Positions 7,639 to 15,438 of a DNA stretch of 35,810 nucleotides are shown here, piece by piece. The notes beneath the pieces are model-generated. The model was given only the letters and a program-made list of their open reading frames with translations, searched no databases and was not told where the DNA came from. Both the position numbers and the translations under genes were made by a program. The DNA comes from an uncultured Bacteroidota bacterium (lineage in GTDB: Bacteria; Bacteroidota; Bacteroidia; Bacteroidales; P3). The DNA is taken from assembly GCA_900545215.1 (NCBI GenBank), contig UQXW01000018.1, positions 1 to 35,810 on the forward strand. The letters run 5' to 3'. Numbering within the stretch: position 1 is the stretch's first letter; every line of letters starts with the position of its first letter.

Positions 7639-8826
7639 CTATGCTATTATACCGTGCTTGCGGAACGTCTTTGTAAGTTTATCGACAGCCTCGTCTATTT
7701 GAGCCTTTGTATGAGTTGCCATAAGAGAAAAGCGTATCAAGGTAGCATCAGGGGCACAGGCAGGCGGTATTACAGGGTTTACAAAAATTCCTTGCTCGTA
7801 GAGTTCCTGTGTTATGATGAATGTCTTATCATTATCTCTGATATAAAGAGGGATTATCGGCGTTTCGGTAGGTCCTATCTCAAATCCGCGACTTCTGAAT
7901 GCGTCAAGCGAATAGTTCGTTATCTCCCAAAGATTTTTTATTCTCTCGGGTTCTTGCTTTATAACGTCCAAAGCAGCAATCACACTTGCAGTGGCAGCAG
8001 GAGAAATGGAAGCGGAGAATATGTAAGAGCGGGAATGGTGCTTCAAAAAGTTAATCGTGTCGGCATCGGTGGCTATAAATCCGCCTATCGTGGCCAATGA
8101 CTTGCTGAATGTACCCATTATCAAATCCACTCTGTCAGTTAAACCGAAGTGATTGCAGATTCCGCGTCCTCCTTCGCCGAATACGCCCAAGCTGTGAGCC
8201 TCATCGACATATACGGAAGCGTTATATTTCTCTGCCAACTCCACTATGACAGGCAGTTTCGCCACATCACCCTCCATGGAGAACACTCCGTCCATCACAA
8301 TCAGTTTAATGCTTTCATAAGGTATCTTCTTCAACACGGCTTCCAAAGATTCCATGTCGTTATGCTTGTATTTCATATACGTGGCAAAGGAAAGACGGCG
8401 ACCTTCCACTATCGAAGCATGATTTAGTTCGTCTCCTATTATATAATCTCCCCTACCCACTATGGTAGGTATCACTCCTATGTTGGTATGAAAGCCTGTG
8501 GAATAAACTATCGCCTTTTCTTTACCAACGAAATCGGCGAGTTTTTCTTCCAATTCTATATGAATGTCCAATGTTCCGTTGAGAAAAGGAGAACCGGCAC
8601 AGCCTGTACCGTACTTTTTTATCGCTTCAATGCTTGCTTCTTTGATTTTAGGGTGATTAGTCAGTCCGAGATAACTGTTTGAACCAAACATCAAAACCCT
8701 CTTTCCCCGCATTATCACTTCCGTGTCCTGTTCGCTTTCTATTGCTCTGAAATAAGGATAAACCCCTAAGGCTTTTACTCTCTGCGGTTCCTGATAACGA
8801 GCCAATTTAGAACGTAATTGCTTCAT
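7639..8826 (-). CDS. spt: Serine palmitoyltransferase
   Basis: This 395-residue alpha-oxoamine synthase condenses serine with a long-chain acyl-CoA (or acyl-ACP) to a 3-keto sphingoid base, the first step of sphingolipid synthesis. PLP ligands are visible: His136 in NHASIVEG, Asp208 and His211 in VDEAHSLG, and the Schiff-base Lys242 in GTFSKSLATIGG. The TFSKS(L/F)A motif is closer to bacterial serine palmitoyltransferase than to glycine C-acetyltransferase or 8-amino-7-oxononanoate synthase, the alternative members of the family. There is no membrane segment, as is usual for bacterial enzymes. It sits 20 bases after deoC and leads directly into the ceramide synthase and reductase candidates, which supports the sphingolipid call. 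Confidence 0.9.
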   Translation of the reverse strand: MKQLRSKLARYQEPQRVKALGVYPYFRAIESEQDTEVIMRGKRVLMFGSNSYLGLTNHPKIKEASIEAIKKYGTGCAGSPFLNGTLDIHIELEEKLADFVGKEKAIVYSTGFHTNIGVIPTIVGRGDYIIGDELNHASIVEGRRLSFATYMKYKHNDMESLEAVLKKIPYESIKLIVMDGVFSMEGDVAKLPVIVELAEKYNASVYVDEAHSLGVFGEGGRGICNHFGLTDRVDLIMGTFSKSLATIGGFIATDADTINFLKHHSRSYIFSASISPAATASVIAALDVIKQEPERIKNLWEITNYSLDAFRSRGFEIGPTETPIIPLYIRDNDKTFIITQELYEQGIFVNPVIPPACAPDATLIRFSLMATHTKAQIDEAVDKLTKTFRKHGIIA

Positions 8827-8846
8827 ATATCTGTTATTATTGTTTA

Positions 8847-9743
8847 TTATTTACTCTTTTCCATTTCCGTTTTCACACTCTCCAACAATCGACTGCAACC
8901 TATACGGAAACGACTGCTTGTTTTCAAATCCTTACTTATGAAATAGTCGAACAGATTTCCGTACATCAAGGCATCTTCACAGCTCCTTATTCCTCCTGCT
9001 ACCTTTAAGCCTTTGAGAATACCGTGTTTGCGATAATATTCTCTCAAAGTCAACAGCATGACACACACGGAATATTTATCTGCCCCTCTGTTTATTTTTC
9101 CCGTTGAGGTCTTGATGAAATCGGCTCCGTTTTCTAATGCAAGAAGTGAGGCTTTCCTTATTTTCGACAAGGAATTCAATTCACCGACTTCCAATATCAC
9201 TTTCAACAAAACGGGCTTTCTATACGCTGAAATCAAGTTCTTTATACTTGAAATCTCGTTTGCAACATCCTTTTCCCTACCTGATAGAAACAAACCTCTG
9301 TTAATGCAAATGTCTATTTCATTCGCACCATTTTCCAAAGCGTATTTCACTTCTTCTTTCTTGATATTCAGAGGCATTTGTGCATGAGGGAAACCACCGC
9401 ACACCACAACGGATTTCACATCCGCCGATTTCTTACGGCTACTCAGGTAAGGCAAAAAATTGACAAAGCTGCAAATTCCTGCAACCTTGTAATTTATGCC
9501 AGCACATTCAAATTCCGATTTATCAATCAGGTCGCTTATTTTCTCTTCACTGTCTGTTGATTCCAAGGATGTTAAATCCATATATCCAATCAAAGACGAT
9601 ACCTCATCGAATGAAACATTCCTTTTATCATAAAGGTAATCCAACGTATCTATAATGGCGGTGAACTCCCCTACTCTGTCATTTGAAATCAAATCAAGCA
9701 ACAAATCCTCATTTTCAATCTTATTCAAGTTCATCGTCTTCAC
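8847..9743 (-). CDS. deoC: Deoxyribose-phosphate aldolase
   Basis: DeoC cleaves 2-deoxyribose 5-phosphate to glyceraldehyde 3-phosphate and acetaldehyde in deoxynucleoside breakdown. The Schiff-base lysine is Lys211 in ADFIKTSTGK, the second active-site lysine is Lys247 in GLKVAGGIR, and Asp144 is in NEIDICIN. At 298 residues it is longer than the roughly 220-260 usual, because of about 70 extra N-terminal residues rich in Asp and Glu. The reading frame starts at GTG 9743, overlapping the upstream stop codon by four bases; an ATG at 9734 is the other possible start. It stands between the LutB-like gene and spt in the same transcript. Confidence 0.92.
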   Translation of the reverse strand: MKTMNLNKIENEDLLLDLISNDRVGEFTAIIDTLDYLYDKRNVSFDEVSSLIGYMDLTSLESTDSEEKISDLIDKSEFECAGINYKVAGICSFVNFLPYLSSRKKSADVKSVVVCGGFPHAQMPLNIKKEEVKYALENGANEIDICINRGLFLSGREKDVANEISSIKNLISAYRKPVLLKVILEVGELNSLSKIRKASLLALENGADFIKTSTGKINRGADKYSVCVMLLTLREYYRKHGILKGLKVAGGIRSCEDALMYGNLFDYFISKDLKTSSRFRIGCSRLLESVKTEMEKSK

Positions 9744-10906
9744 TTTATATCCTCCTCTTTCTCTTTCAGAACATTGAAAGATTCCTTTGCAAAATCAGGT
9801 AAACGCCTTGCTTTCAATGCAGAACCCGGAAGCAACATTTTCATTCTTTGTTTCTTGCTCCAAGCACTCTTATTCATGTTCTTACGGCTTAAAAACAAGT
9901 TCTTTAGCTTGGAAACCATCAGGCTGTCTCCCCAATCCATGATTTTCTTCTCAAAAAAGAATTTGCGGTTCTCTATCATCAAATCGCTCAAAGGGATATT
10001 CATCGGGCAAATTCTGCTGCAATTACCACATAAAACGGAATTGAAACTCAAATGTTTGTAGCTATCGTAATTTTCAAGAAAAGGTAGAACGACGTTTGCG
10101 AAAGGTCCGCTGAACACATTGTTGTAAGGCTTATCCCCTATCACGGAATAAACCGGGCAAACCCTCTTGCAAGCCCCGCAATCTATGCACAACAATGCCT
10201 TTCTCTGTTCTTTCATGGCCAAAAGATTGGTTCTGCCGTTATCAATCAAAAATACATGAACTTCGGTGTCCGATGTATTATAATTGGGCGTAAACACAGA
10301 TGAAAGAAACGGGTAATCGACCTTATCCCTGTATATGGACAATATGTATGAAAACAATTCCAAATCAGCAATATTGCATATAAACTTATTGATTGGAAGA
10401 ATGAATATCTTCAATTTGGAACACATAACAAGTTCCATGTCATAGGCTGAATCGAAAACAGAAAACAAACTTCCTGTATTTACAATGCCTAATGCAGGTT
10501 CAAATATGGAACAAGCATTATCCGTTGCCAAAGTGGAAATTCCTTCTTCTTTCAAAGAAGAATCAAGCCCTAACTCACTGTTAAAAGCAGAAGCAAATGT
10601 ATTTACAGCCTTTATTTTTTTTGAACGCAGCAATGAAAAAAGACTGTCCAAGAAATCGTCATAAGCAACGCACCAATGTACAATTCCTTTGTTATCAGTG
10701 AATTTTCTCTCAAAAATCAAAAGATTTTCATCTATCTTTTCGAGAAATTTTTCCCTGAGTTCCGAAGCCTTTGCGTTAACCTGCTTCGGATTTGTGAACA
10801 CACTGTGAGCCAAGTCTGAGGTTTCGTCAAACGACAAAGCCATATCACCGGAGCCGGCACACTGCCTGCATTCCGATAAAAAATTCTTGTACTCCTTAGT
10901 ATTCAT
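9740..10906 (-). CDS. LutB/YkgF-like LUD-domain iron-sulfur protein
   Basis: This 388-residue protein combines an N-terminal LUD domain (about 40-230) with a two-cluster ferredoxin segment. The first set is Cys240, 243, 246 and 250 (CIDCGACKRVCP) and the second Cys293, 296 and 300 (CGNCSRICP). This is the arrangement of LutB, the iron-sulfur subunit of lactate oxidation complexes, though LutB is usually about 460-480 residues. No LutA or LutC gene lies nearby. Placement 4 bases after rpiB and overlapping deoC suggests an electron-transfer job in pentose or deoxyribose metabolism, perhaps handling the C2 product of DeoC, but that is inference. It is visibly AT-richer than the spt cluster downstream. 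Confidence 0.75.
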   Translation of the reverse strand: MNTKEYKNFLSECRQCAGSGDMALSFDETSDLAHSVFTNPKQVNAKASELREKFLEKIDENLLIFERKFTDNKGIVHWCVAYDDFLDSLFSLLRSKKIKAVNTFASAFNSELGLDSSLKEEGISTLATDNACSIFEPALGIVNTGSLFSVFDSAYDMELVMCSKLKIFILPINKFICNIADLELFSYILSIYRDKVDYPFLSSVFTPNYNTSDTEVHVFLIDNGRTNLLAMKEQRKALLCIDCGACKRVCPVYSVIGDKPYNNVFSGPFANVVLPFLENYDSYKHLSFNSVLCGNCSRICPMNIPLSDLMIENRKFFFEKKIMDWGDSLMVSKLKNLFLSRKNMNKSAWSKKQRMKMLLPGSALKARRLPDFAKESFNVLKEKEEDIK

Positions 10907-10910
10907 GCAA

Positions 10911-11366
10911 TTATTTATTGTCTCTTATCGCTATTTTATCTATTCTTCTTTGATGTCTTCCACCCTCAAAAACAGCATTATAATAAGCATAGAAAACATC
11001 TAAAGCTCTCTCCTTGGAAATAAATCTTGCAGGCAATGCAATTATATTGGCATTATTATGTTGCTTTGCAAGTTCTGCAATTTCTTTTTCCCAACAAATG
11101 GCACATCTCACATTCGGATACTTATTTGCTACCATGGAAACACCGTTGGCAGTACCGCAAATAATAATTCCAAACTTAAATTCTCCCTTATTTATTGCAC
11201 TTGCCAAAGGGTGAATCATATCAGGATAATCCACACTCTCAGAGGAATAAGTTCCCATATCCTTAATATTGAAACCTTTTTCCGAAAGTTCCTTCTTCAA
11301 GAACTCTTTCAATTCAAAACCTGCATGATCGCAAGCAATGGGAATGATATCGGATGTAATATTCAT
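10911..11366 (-). CDS. rpiB: Ribose-5-phosphate isomerase B
   Basis: RpiB interconverts ribose 5-phosphate and ribulose 5-phosphate. The 151-residue product has the N-terminal ACDHAGFELKE motif, the DMGTYSSESVDYPD segment, and the catalytic cysteine in CGTANGVSMVANK, followed by RCAICWEKEIA and the NNANIIALPARFI region. The ATG at 11366 is chosen over an upstream in-frame start at 11399 because the family starts a few residues before IACDHAG. It is the first gene of the six-gene minus-strand operon. A -7 box TACCTTTG is found about 75 bases upstream. Related sugar isomerases (LacAB) share the fold, but the motif set fits RpiB. Confidence 0.93.
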   Translation of the reverse strand: MNITSDIIPIACDHAGFELKEFLKKELSEKGFNIKDMGTYSSESVDYPDMIHPLASAINKGEFKFGIIICGTANGVSMVANKYPNVRCAICWEKEIAELAKQHNNANIIALPARFISKERALDVFYAYYNAVFEGGRHQRRIDKIAIRDNK

Positions 11367-11436
11367 AATGTATAAAACTTTGTTTTCCACAATATACAAC
11401 CCGCCATCTCCATCCGAAGGACGAAAAAACGGATAG

Positions 11437-11444
11437 CAAAGGTA
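11437..11444 (-). promoter_or_regulatory. Probable -7 box for the rpiB-to-cerR operon
   Basis: TACCTTTG on the minus strand matches TAnnTTTG. No clear TTG was found about 19 bases further upstream, so the -33 element is weak. No equally good promoter was seen within the operon, so it may drive the sphingolipid genes too. Confidence 0.5.
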
Positions 11445-11533
11445 ACAATTATTTTTCAGCTGAACGCTTTCTTAAACGCAAAATATTCACCCACTGATTG
11501 TTTATCTCAGAATGAGAACACACTCCTCTCCCA

Positions 11534-11643
11534 CCCCGTTTCGCAAATAACCAAACACCATTTCACCTAAATCGGAACGCCGAAAGAATTTCGTGAAACG
11601 CCATTTCAATTTTTTCTTTCGCCGTTTCATCGACAATAAAACC
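11534..11643. repeat. 21-base-period intergenic repeat, copy 2
   Basis: CGCCG, CGCCA and CGCCG at 11578, 11599 and 11620 are spaced exactly 21 bases. Two more decayed units precede them at 22-base steps (11556 and 11534). On the minus strand one frame gives KRRKKKLKWRFTKFFRR, very close to the plus-strand reading of copy 3. It lies in the divergent rpiB/nadA intergenic region. Confidence 0.75.
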
Positions 11644-12004
11644 AAGTATCGATTTTCCGATTGCAATTTCAAAACCAAAATCGTTGCAATCTGATTATTC
11701 CGTAACTTTGTCCCCGCAAACAAAGCTACAATGAAAAAAAAGCGAAACCGAAATTCCATGCATCAAAAGTTCGAATTGTTCATATCTCACCGAAAAACAT
11801 GTCGATAAATACGGTAGAAATTGTGAATAAATTTCTTCTGTTGAAAACAAAGCAGTTTGCCAACAACAGACAAACAGCTTTTACACAATTTCCATCGGTA
11901 CAAAATTCGCCTTTATCTTTTCAACAAAAAGCACCAATGGAAATTTTGTTTGCAATAAGGATAAATTCTTGATATGTAAACGATTGAATTGTGAGTAATT
12001 GTCA

Positions 12005-12034
12005 TTGTTTTGTTGATAAAAAGTAGTAATTTTG
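12005..12034 (+). promoter_or_regulatory. nadA promoter
   Basis: TTG at 12005-12007, a 19-base spacer, and TAATTTTG at 12027-12034 fit the Bacteroidota promoter consensus exactly. A small CAGGC/GCCTG stem-loop at 12035-12051 overlaps the expected start of transcription. Confidence 0.8.
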
Positions 12035-12120
12035 CAGGCTGAAAATGCCTGTGTGATTCGTTTTCAACAGTATCAACGACATATAACAATAACAGAATAC
12101 TTAAAAAGAAGTACATTATT

Positions 12121-13068
12121 ATGATTAACCGTGAACTTGCAGAGAAAATCTCGGCACTGAAAAAAGAGAAAAACGCAGTTATACTTGCTCACTACTATCA
12201 AATTCCTGAAATACAGGATATAGCAGATTATGTAGGGGATAGTCTCAATTTGGCTCAAAAAGCGAAAGAAACAAATGCAGACATTATTTTGTTCTGCGGA
12301 GTACATTTCATGGGTGAAACAGCAAAAATTCTCAATCCTGAAAAGAAAGTGATAATTCCGGACATGAATGCAGGATGTTCTTTGGCTGATTCATGCAAAT
12401 ATGATGATTTCAAAGCATTTAAGGAACGTTATCCCGAACATAAGGTTATATCATATATAAATTGTTCTGCGGAAATAAAGACATTGTCTGACATAATTTG
12501 TACTTCAGGAAATGCAGTGAAAATAGTCGAATCCCTACCGAAGGAGCAGAAAATAATATTTGCACCGGACAAAAACCTCGGAGGATACATCAATAGAATA
12601 ACAGGAAGAAATATGGTGCTTTGGCATGGAAGTTGCGAGGTGCATGAGTTGCTCACTTCCGAATATGTTTTGAAGATGAAAGCCAAAAACCCTGATGCAA
12701 TCTTGGTTGCACATCCGGAATGCAATGATGCGGTTTTGAAACTTGCAGACTTTGTCGGATCTACTCAGGCAATGATAAAGTATATCAACAATTCGGAACA
12801 TAAGCGCTTCCTTGTGGCAACCGAATCTGGTATTACACATAAACTTCAACAAGAAAACCCTGACAAAGAGTTCATAGTGGTAACTCAAAACGAGAGTTGT
12901 GCTTGCAATGATTGCAGACACATGAAACTTAACACCATGGAAAAGGTTTTGAATTCGCTTGAAAATGAGTGTTATGAAATAACATTGTCGCAAGACTTGA
13001 TTTCGCAAGCGGCAAAACCGATAAACAAGATGTTGGATATATCGAAGCAGCTCGGAATTCTGAAATAG
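12121..13068 (+). CDS. nadA: Quinolinate synthase NadA
   Basis: NadA condenses iminoaspartate with dihydroxyacetone phosphate to quinolinate in de novo NAD synthesis, using an oxygen-sensitive [4Fe-4S] cluster. The 315-residue product has ILAHYYQIPEIQDIADYVGDS near the N-terminus. The three cluster cysteines are in NAGCSLADSC, HGSCEVHE and ESCACNDCRHMK. GVHFMGETAKIL and HPECNDAV are also characteristic. nadB and nadC, often adjacent in other genomes, are not in this window. The gene has its own promoter and is followed by a long gap and a strong hairpin before the next gene, so it is probably transcribed alone. Confidence 0.97.
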   Translation: MINRELAEKISALKKEKNAVILAHYYQIPEIQDIADYVGDSLNLAQKAKETNADIILFCGVHFMGETAKILNPEKKVIIPDMNAGCSLADSCKYDDFKAFKERYPEHKVISYINCSAEIKTLSDIICTSGNAVKIVESLPKEQKIIFAPDKNLGGYINRITGRNMVLWHGSCEVHELLTSEYVLKMKAKNPDAILVAHPECNDAVLKLADFVGSTQAMIKYINNSEHKRFLVATESGITHKLQQENPDKEFIVVTQNESCACNDCRHMKLNTMEKVLNSLENECYEITLSQDLISQAAKPINKMLDISKQLGILK

Positions 13069-13172
13069 GGTAGAAGGGAAGAGTATATCAAATTAACAAA
13101 TCCATGCTTTCAAATTATTGTTGCAGAGTTTGTTACATTTGAATTTCCCTTATATTTCTCCATCTTTTAACT

Positions 13173-13230
13173 TTATATCTCGCGAAAAACGGGACAGTGT
13201 GATGAAGAGGTCGTTTTTTTCGAGATATAA
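13173..13230. repeat. 19-base inverted repeat (large hairpin)
   Basis: The arms at 13173-13191 and 13212-13230 are complementary at 17 of 19 positions, with a 20-base loop. The outer ten pairs (TTATATCTCG with CGAGATATAA) are perfect. The hairpin ends 24 bases before the ATG of the next gene. It could end nadA transcription, although no T-run follows, or control translation of the downstream pair. Confidence 0.75.
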
Positions 13231-13254
13231 GGCTTGAAAAATTTTCTTGTGAAG

Positions 13255-13884
13255 ATGTCTTGTTTCAAATATTCGATACTCTTTATCGTGTTCTTGGTTT
13301 GCTGCAATCAATTGATGGCACAAAACAAGAAAATGATAATTCGGAGTATGAGTTGTAAGAATAAGGTGTGGGCAATTAGGAATGTGTCATCATTAAAGAA
13401 AGCTCTTGTCATATCAAAGGAGGTTTTGAATACCATGGATAGTCTTTATAGAGAGAATTTATTTGAGACAAATTCGGAGGGTAGCCGTTTGGACGCATTC
13501 AGACATATATACTGGATGTACAGTCTTGCATCTGAAATAGGAATTGAGAAATCCAGAAGAATAGGATTGATATATGAGGGTTACAATCAGTATGTTTTTT
13601 CTGTTCGTTCTTGCTCCGGTTACGATCTTGCAGGCAGATTGATGGACGAATATAACAATGAATTGGGTTTATATTTGTTTTCAAAGATTGGAGTGAGGGA
13701 GAAAGAAAAGGTTTTTGAAGAGATAATGAATTTGATTTCAAGAGGATGTGCAAGAATAGTGGCAAAGGATAAATTGCAAAGGAGTTTGGATGTGAATAAT
13801 AATGTGATTCCAGAGAGTGAATGGAAATCACAGTGGAATAACAATAGGTGTTTAATCAAATCAAATAAGATGATATGCGAGTAG
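13255..13884 (+). CDS. Exported protein of unknown function with DAFRHxYW motif
   Basis: About 209 residues from the ATG at 13255; an in-frame TTG at 13234 is less likely. A signal peptide is evident, with a hydrophobic stretch ILFIVFLVC and a probable cleavage after QLMAQ. The body has SRLDAFRHIYW (about 76-87), then EGYNQY, and RLMDEYNNELG further on. This pattern resembles the uncharacterised family I know as DUF6973, in which a conserved His sits in DAFRHxYW and an Asp-Asn pair in MDxxNN. The assignment is from memory. It overlaps the start of the M28 peptidase by ten bases, so the two exported proteins are probably translationally coupled and may act together. Codon use is AT-rich. Confidence 0.7.
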   Translation: MSCFKYSILFIVFLVCCNQLMAQNKKMIIRSMSCKNKVWAIRNVSSLKKALVISKEVLNTMDSLYRENLFETNSEGSRLDAFRHIYWMYSLASEIGIEKSRRIGLIYEGYNQYVFSVRSCSGYDLAGRLMDEYNNELGLYLFSKIGVREKEKVFEEIMNLISRGCARIVAKDKLQRSLDVNNNVIPESEWKSQWNNNRCLIKSNKMICE

Positions 13885-15131
13885 TATGCTTGATTTTTTC
13901 ATTGATTGCGTGTTTCGTATCGTTTTCTCAGTCGTATAATTACGCTATTTTTTGTAAGGATACTTTGACAAGCCGATATATGGCGGGGAGGGCTTACATT
14001 GACGATGGCGAGCAAAAGGCAGCGAATTTCATAAGGAACGAATTGAAAAATAATGGCTTGAATTTGCCGGGTGATGATGGTTTTCAATCTGTCGATATAA
14101 GTGTGAATAATATTCTTGATGCGAAGTTGAAAATCGGAAATCCTGCAAAAGAGTTGAGAGTAGGGGAGAAGTTCCTTGTTTTCGGTTCTTCGCCTGCTTG
14201 TAATATGGAATTGAGAAATGTAAAACCATTGTTTTTCAATGTAAAACAGGAGTTGGAAAAGGTCAAAGCATCAAAATTGAATAATAAAGTATTGGTTTTC
14301 AATATAGAGACTTTGTCTTATAGGGATATTGTTTTGTTTTTGAGGGGTTTGGTAAAAGATGGAGTAAAACCGGAGTTGGTTGTAATTCAAGGATATGACA
14401 AAATACAGTATTCCATCGGTACTTCAGTCTTGCCTTTTGCTGTTTTGCAGTTGAAAGCCAAGCCTATATCGAAAAAAATAGCTTATTTATCTCTTCAGAT
14501 AGAGAATAAATATGAGCCTTGTTATCATTCGCAGAATGTATGGGCTATTGTTGAGGGAACAAAGTATAAGGATAGTTGTTTTGTTTTTGTATCCCATTAC
14601 GATCATCTCGGAAAGGTTGGAGAAGTTTACTTTCCGGGTGCAAACGATAATGCAAGCGGTGTAAGTGTTCTTTTGGATATGGCAACGTATTATGCAAAGA
14701 ATCCTGCGGAGTATTCGATAGTATTTTTGTTTGTAACAGGGGAGGAAATAGGACTTGTCGGTTCTACTGCTGCAGCGGAAAATCCTTTGATTGATTTGTC
14801 AAAGGTGAAGTTCTTGTTTAATTTGGATATGGCAGGTACTGGTTCGACGGGTTTGGCTGTAATAAACGGACAAAAGGAATTGGAAGCCGGTAAACTTTTG
14901 CAGGCTATCAATGAAGAGAATCATTGGTTTGCCAAAGTGGTGTTAGGAGAGGAGAGTTGCAACAGCGATCACTGTCCTTTTGTTCAAAAAGGTGTTCCTG
15001 CCCATTTCTTGTTTACTTACGGTTGCGAGTATAATGAGTATCATACAGTGTATGATGATGGCAAGGATTTGCATTTTACCAAACACATAGACTTGTGTAA
15101 TCTTCTAAAAGAGTTCATCAGAAGGTATTAG
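13875..15131 (+). CDS. Exported M28-family zinc metallopeptidase
   Basis: This 418-residue protein has a signal peptide (about 1-19, ending FVSFSQ) and a C-terminal M28 aminopeptidase domain. The two-zinc ligands and catalytic residues are all visible: His241 in SHYDHLG, Asp258 in GANDNASG, Glu290/Glu291 in TGEEIGLVGS, Asp318 in NLDMAGTG, and His390 in EYHTVYDD. Residues 70-220 correspond to the PA-like insert common in this family. It probably trims peptides in the periplasm or outside the cell. It overlaps the upstream exported gene by ten bases. The next gene has its own promoter, so the pair forms a two-gene unit. Confidence 0.9.
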   Translation: MRVVCLIFSLIACFVSFSQSYNYAIFCKDTLTSRYMAGRAYIDDGEQKAANFIRNELKNNGLNLPGDDGFQSVDISVNNILDAKLKIGNPAKELRVGEKFLVFGSSPACNMELRNVKPLFFNVKQELEKVKASKLNNKVLVFNIETLSYRDIVLFLRGLVKDGVKPELVVIQGYDKIQYSIGTSVLPFAVLQLKAKPISKKIAYLSLQIENKYEPCYHSQNVWAIVEGTKYKDSCFVFVSHYDHLGKVGEVYFPGANDNASGVSVLLDMATYYAKNPAEYSIVFLFVTGEEIGLVGSTAAAENPLIDLSKVKFLFNLDMAGTGSTGLAVINGQKELEAGKLLQAINEENHWFAKVVLGEESCNSDHCPFVQKGVPAHFLFTYGCEYNEYHTVYDDGKDLHFTKHIDLCNLLKEFIRRY

Positions 15132-15148
15132 ATGATGTTCTCTCAAAA

Positions 15149-15164
15149 TGTTTCACGTGGCAAC
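15149..15164 (+). promoter_or_regulatory. parS-like site 3
   Basis: TGTTTCACGTGGCAAC shares the 11-base core with the sites at 4739 and 5971, but only 12 of 16 positions match the parS consensus because the right half is degenerate. Confidence 0.3.
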
Positions 15165-15246
15165 AAAGCCTGAATGGTCTTTCAATATTTTGAATCTTAG
15201 CTTTTTAATCGTGTGAGCAGGCTTTGCGAAATGTAATGCTTGATAA

Positions 15247-15322
15247 GCGTTTCACGAAACGCCGAAAGAAAAAATTCAAACGCCGTTTCGTGAAATTTTT
15301 CCGCCGTTTCAGTATAGTCGAA
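15247..15322. repeat. 21-base-period intergenic repeat, copy 3
   Basis: CGCCG occurs at 15260, 15281 and 15302, exactly 21 bases apart. The left edge is the near-palindrome CGTTTCACGAAACG. On the plus strand one frame reads KRRKKKFKRRFVKFFRRF, aligned residue for residue with the minus-strand reading of copy 2. Confidence 0.8.
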
Positions 15323-15405
15323 GCTGCGTTTTATTTTGATGAAGCAATGGAAGAATTTTGTGGAATAATGTATGGAAGAAGAGTTTTCGAGCAAGTGCTT
15401 TTTTG

Positions 15406-15413
15406 TACCTTTG
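15406..15413 (+). promoter_or_regulatory. Probable -7 box of the aminotransferase/sugar transferase unit
   Basis: TACCTTTG matches TAnnTTTG and lies 25 bases before the ATG at 15439. The -33 region is T-rich (GTTTTCG) but has no exact TTG at the usual spacing. Confidence 0.6.
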
Positions 15414-15438
15414 CATGATTGATAAATAACGAAGATAT

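Larger units (their letters stand above)
11400..12120. other. Divergent intergenic region rpiB/nadA
   Basis: About 720 bases without a convincing gene. It holds the rpiB promoter (minus), repeat copy 2, the nadA promoter (plus), and imperfect inverted repeats between 11817 and 11950 built on GAAATTGTG, CACAATTTC and ATGGAAATT. A TAACTTTG box at 11703-11710 precedes a 25-codon plus-strand frame starting ATG at 11731 with a Lys/Arg-rich N-terminus; it may be a tiny gene or a remnant. Confidence 0.6.
15132..15438. other. Intergenic region with parS-like site, repeat copy 3 and promoter
   Basis: About 300 bases between the M28 peptidase and the aminotransferase. It holds a parS-like site, repeat copy 3 and the aminotransferase promoter. 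A plus-strand frame from 15224 through the repeat (64 codons) lacks family resemblance and is not called as a gene. Confidence 0.6.

Noticed and set aside
11502..11759. An 85-codon minus-strand frame through repeat copy 2
   Set aside because: Its ends are not shared with other copies and no family resemblance was found, so it is explained by the repeat.
15224..15418. A 64-codon plus-strand frame through repeat copy 3
   Set aside because: It starts at TTG, has no ribosome-binding or promoter signal at the right place, and its only pattern is the 21-base repeat. It is discussed as a finding rather than called as a gene.
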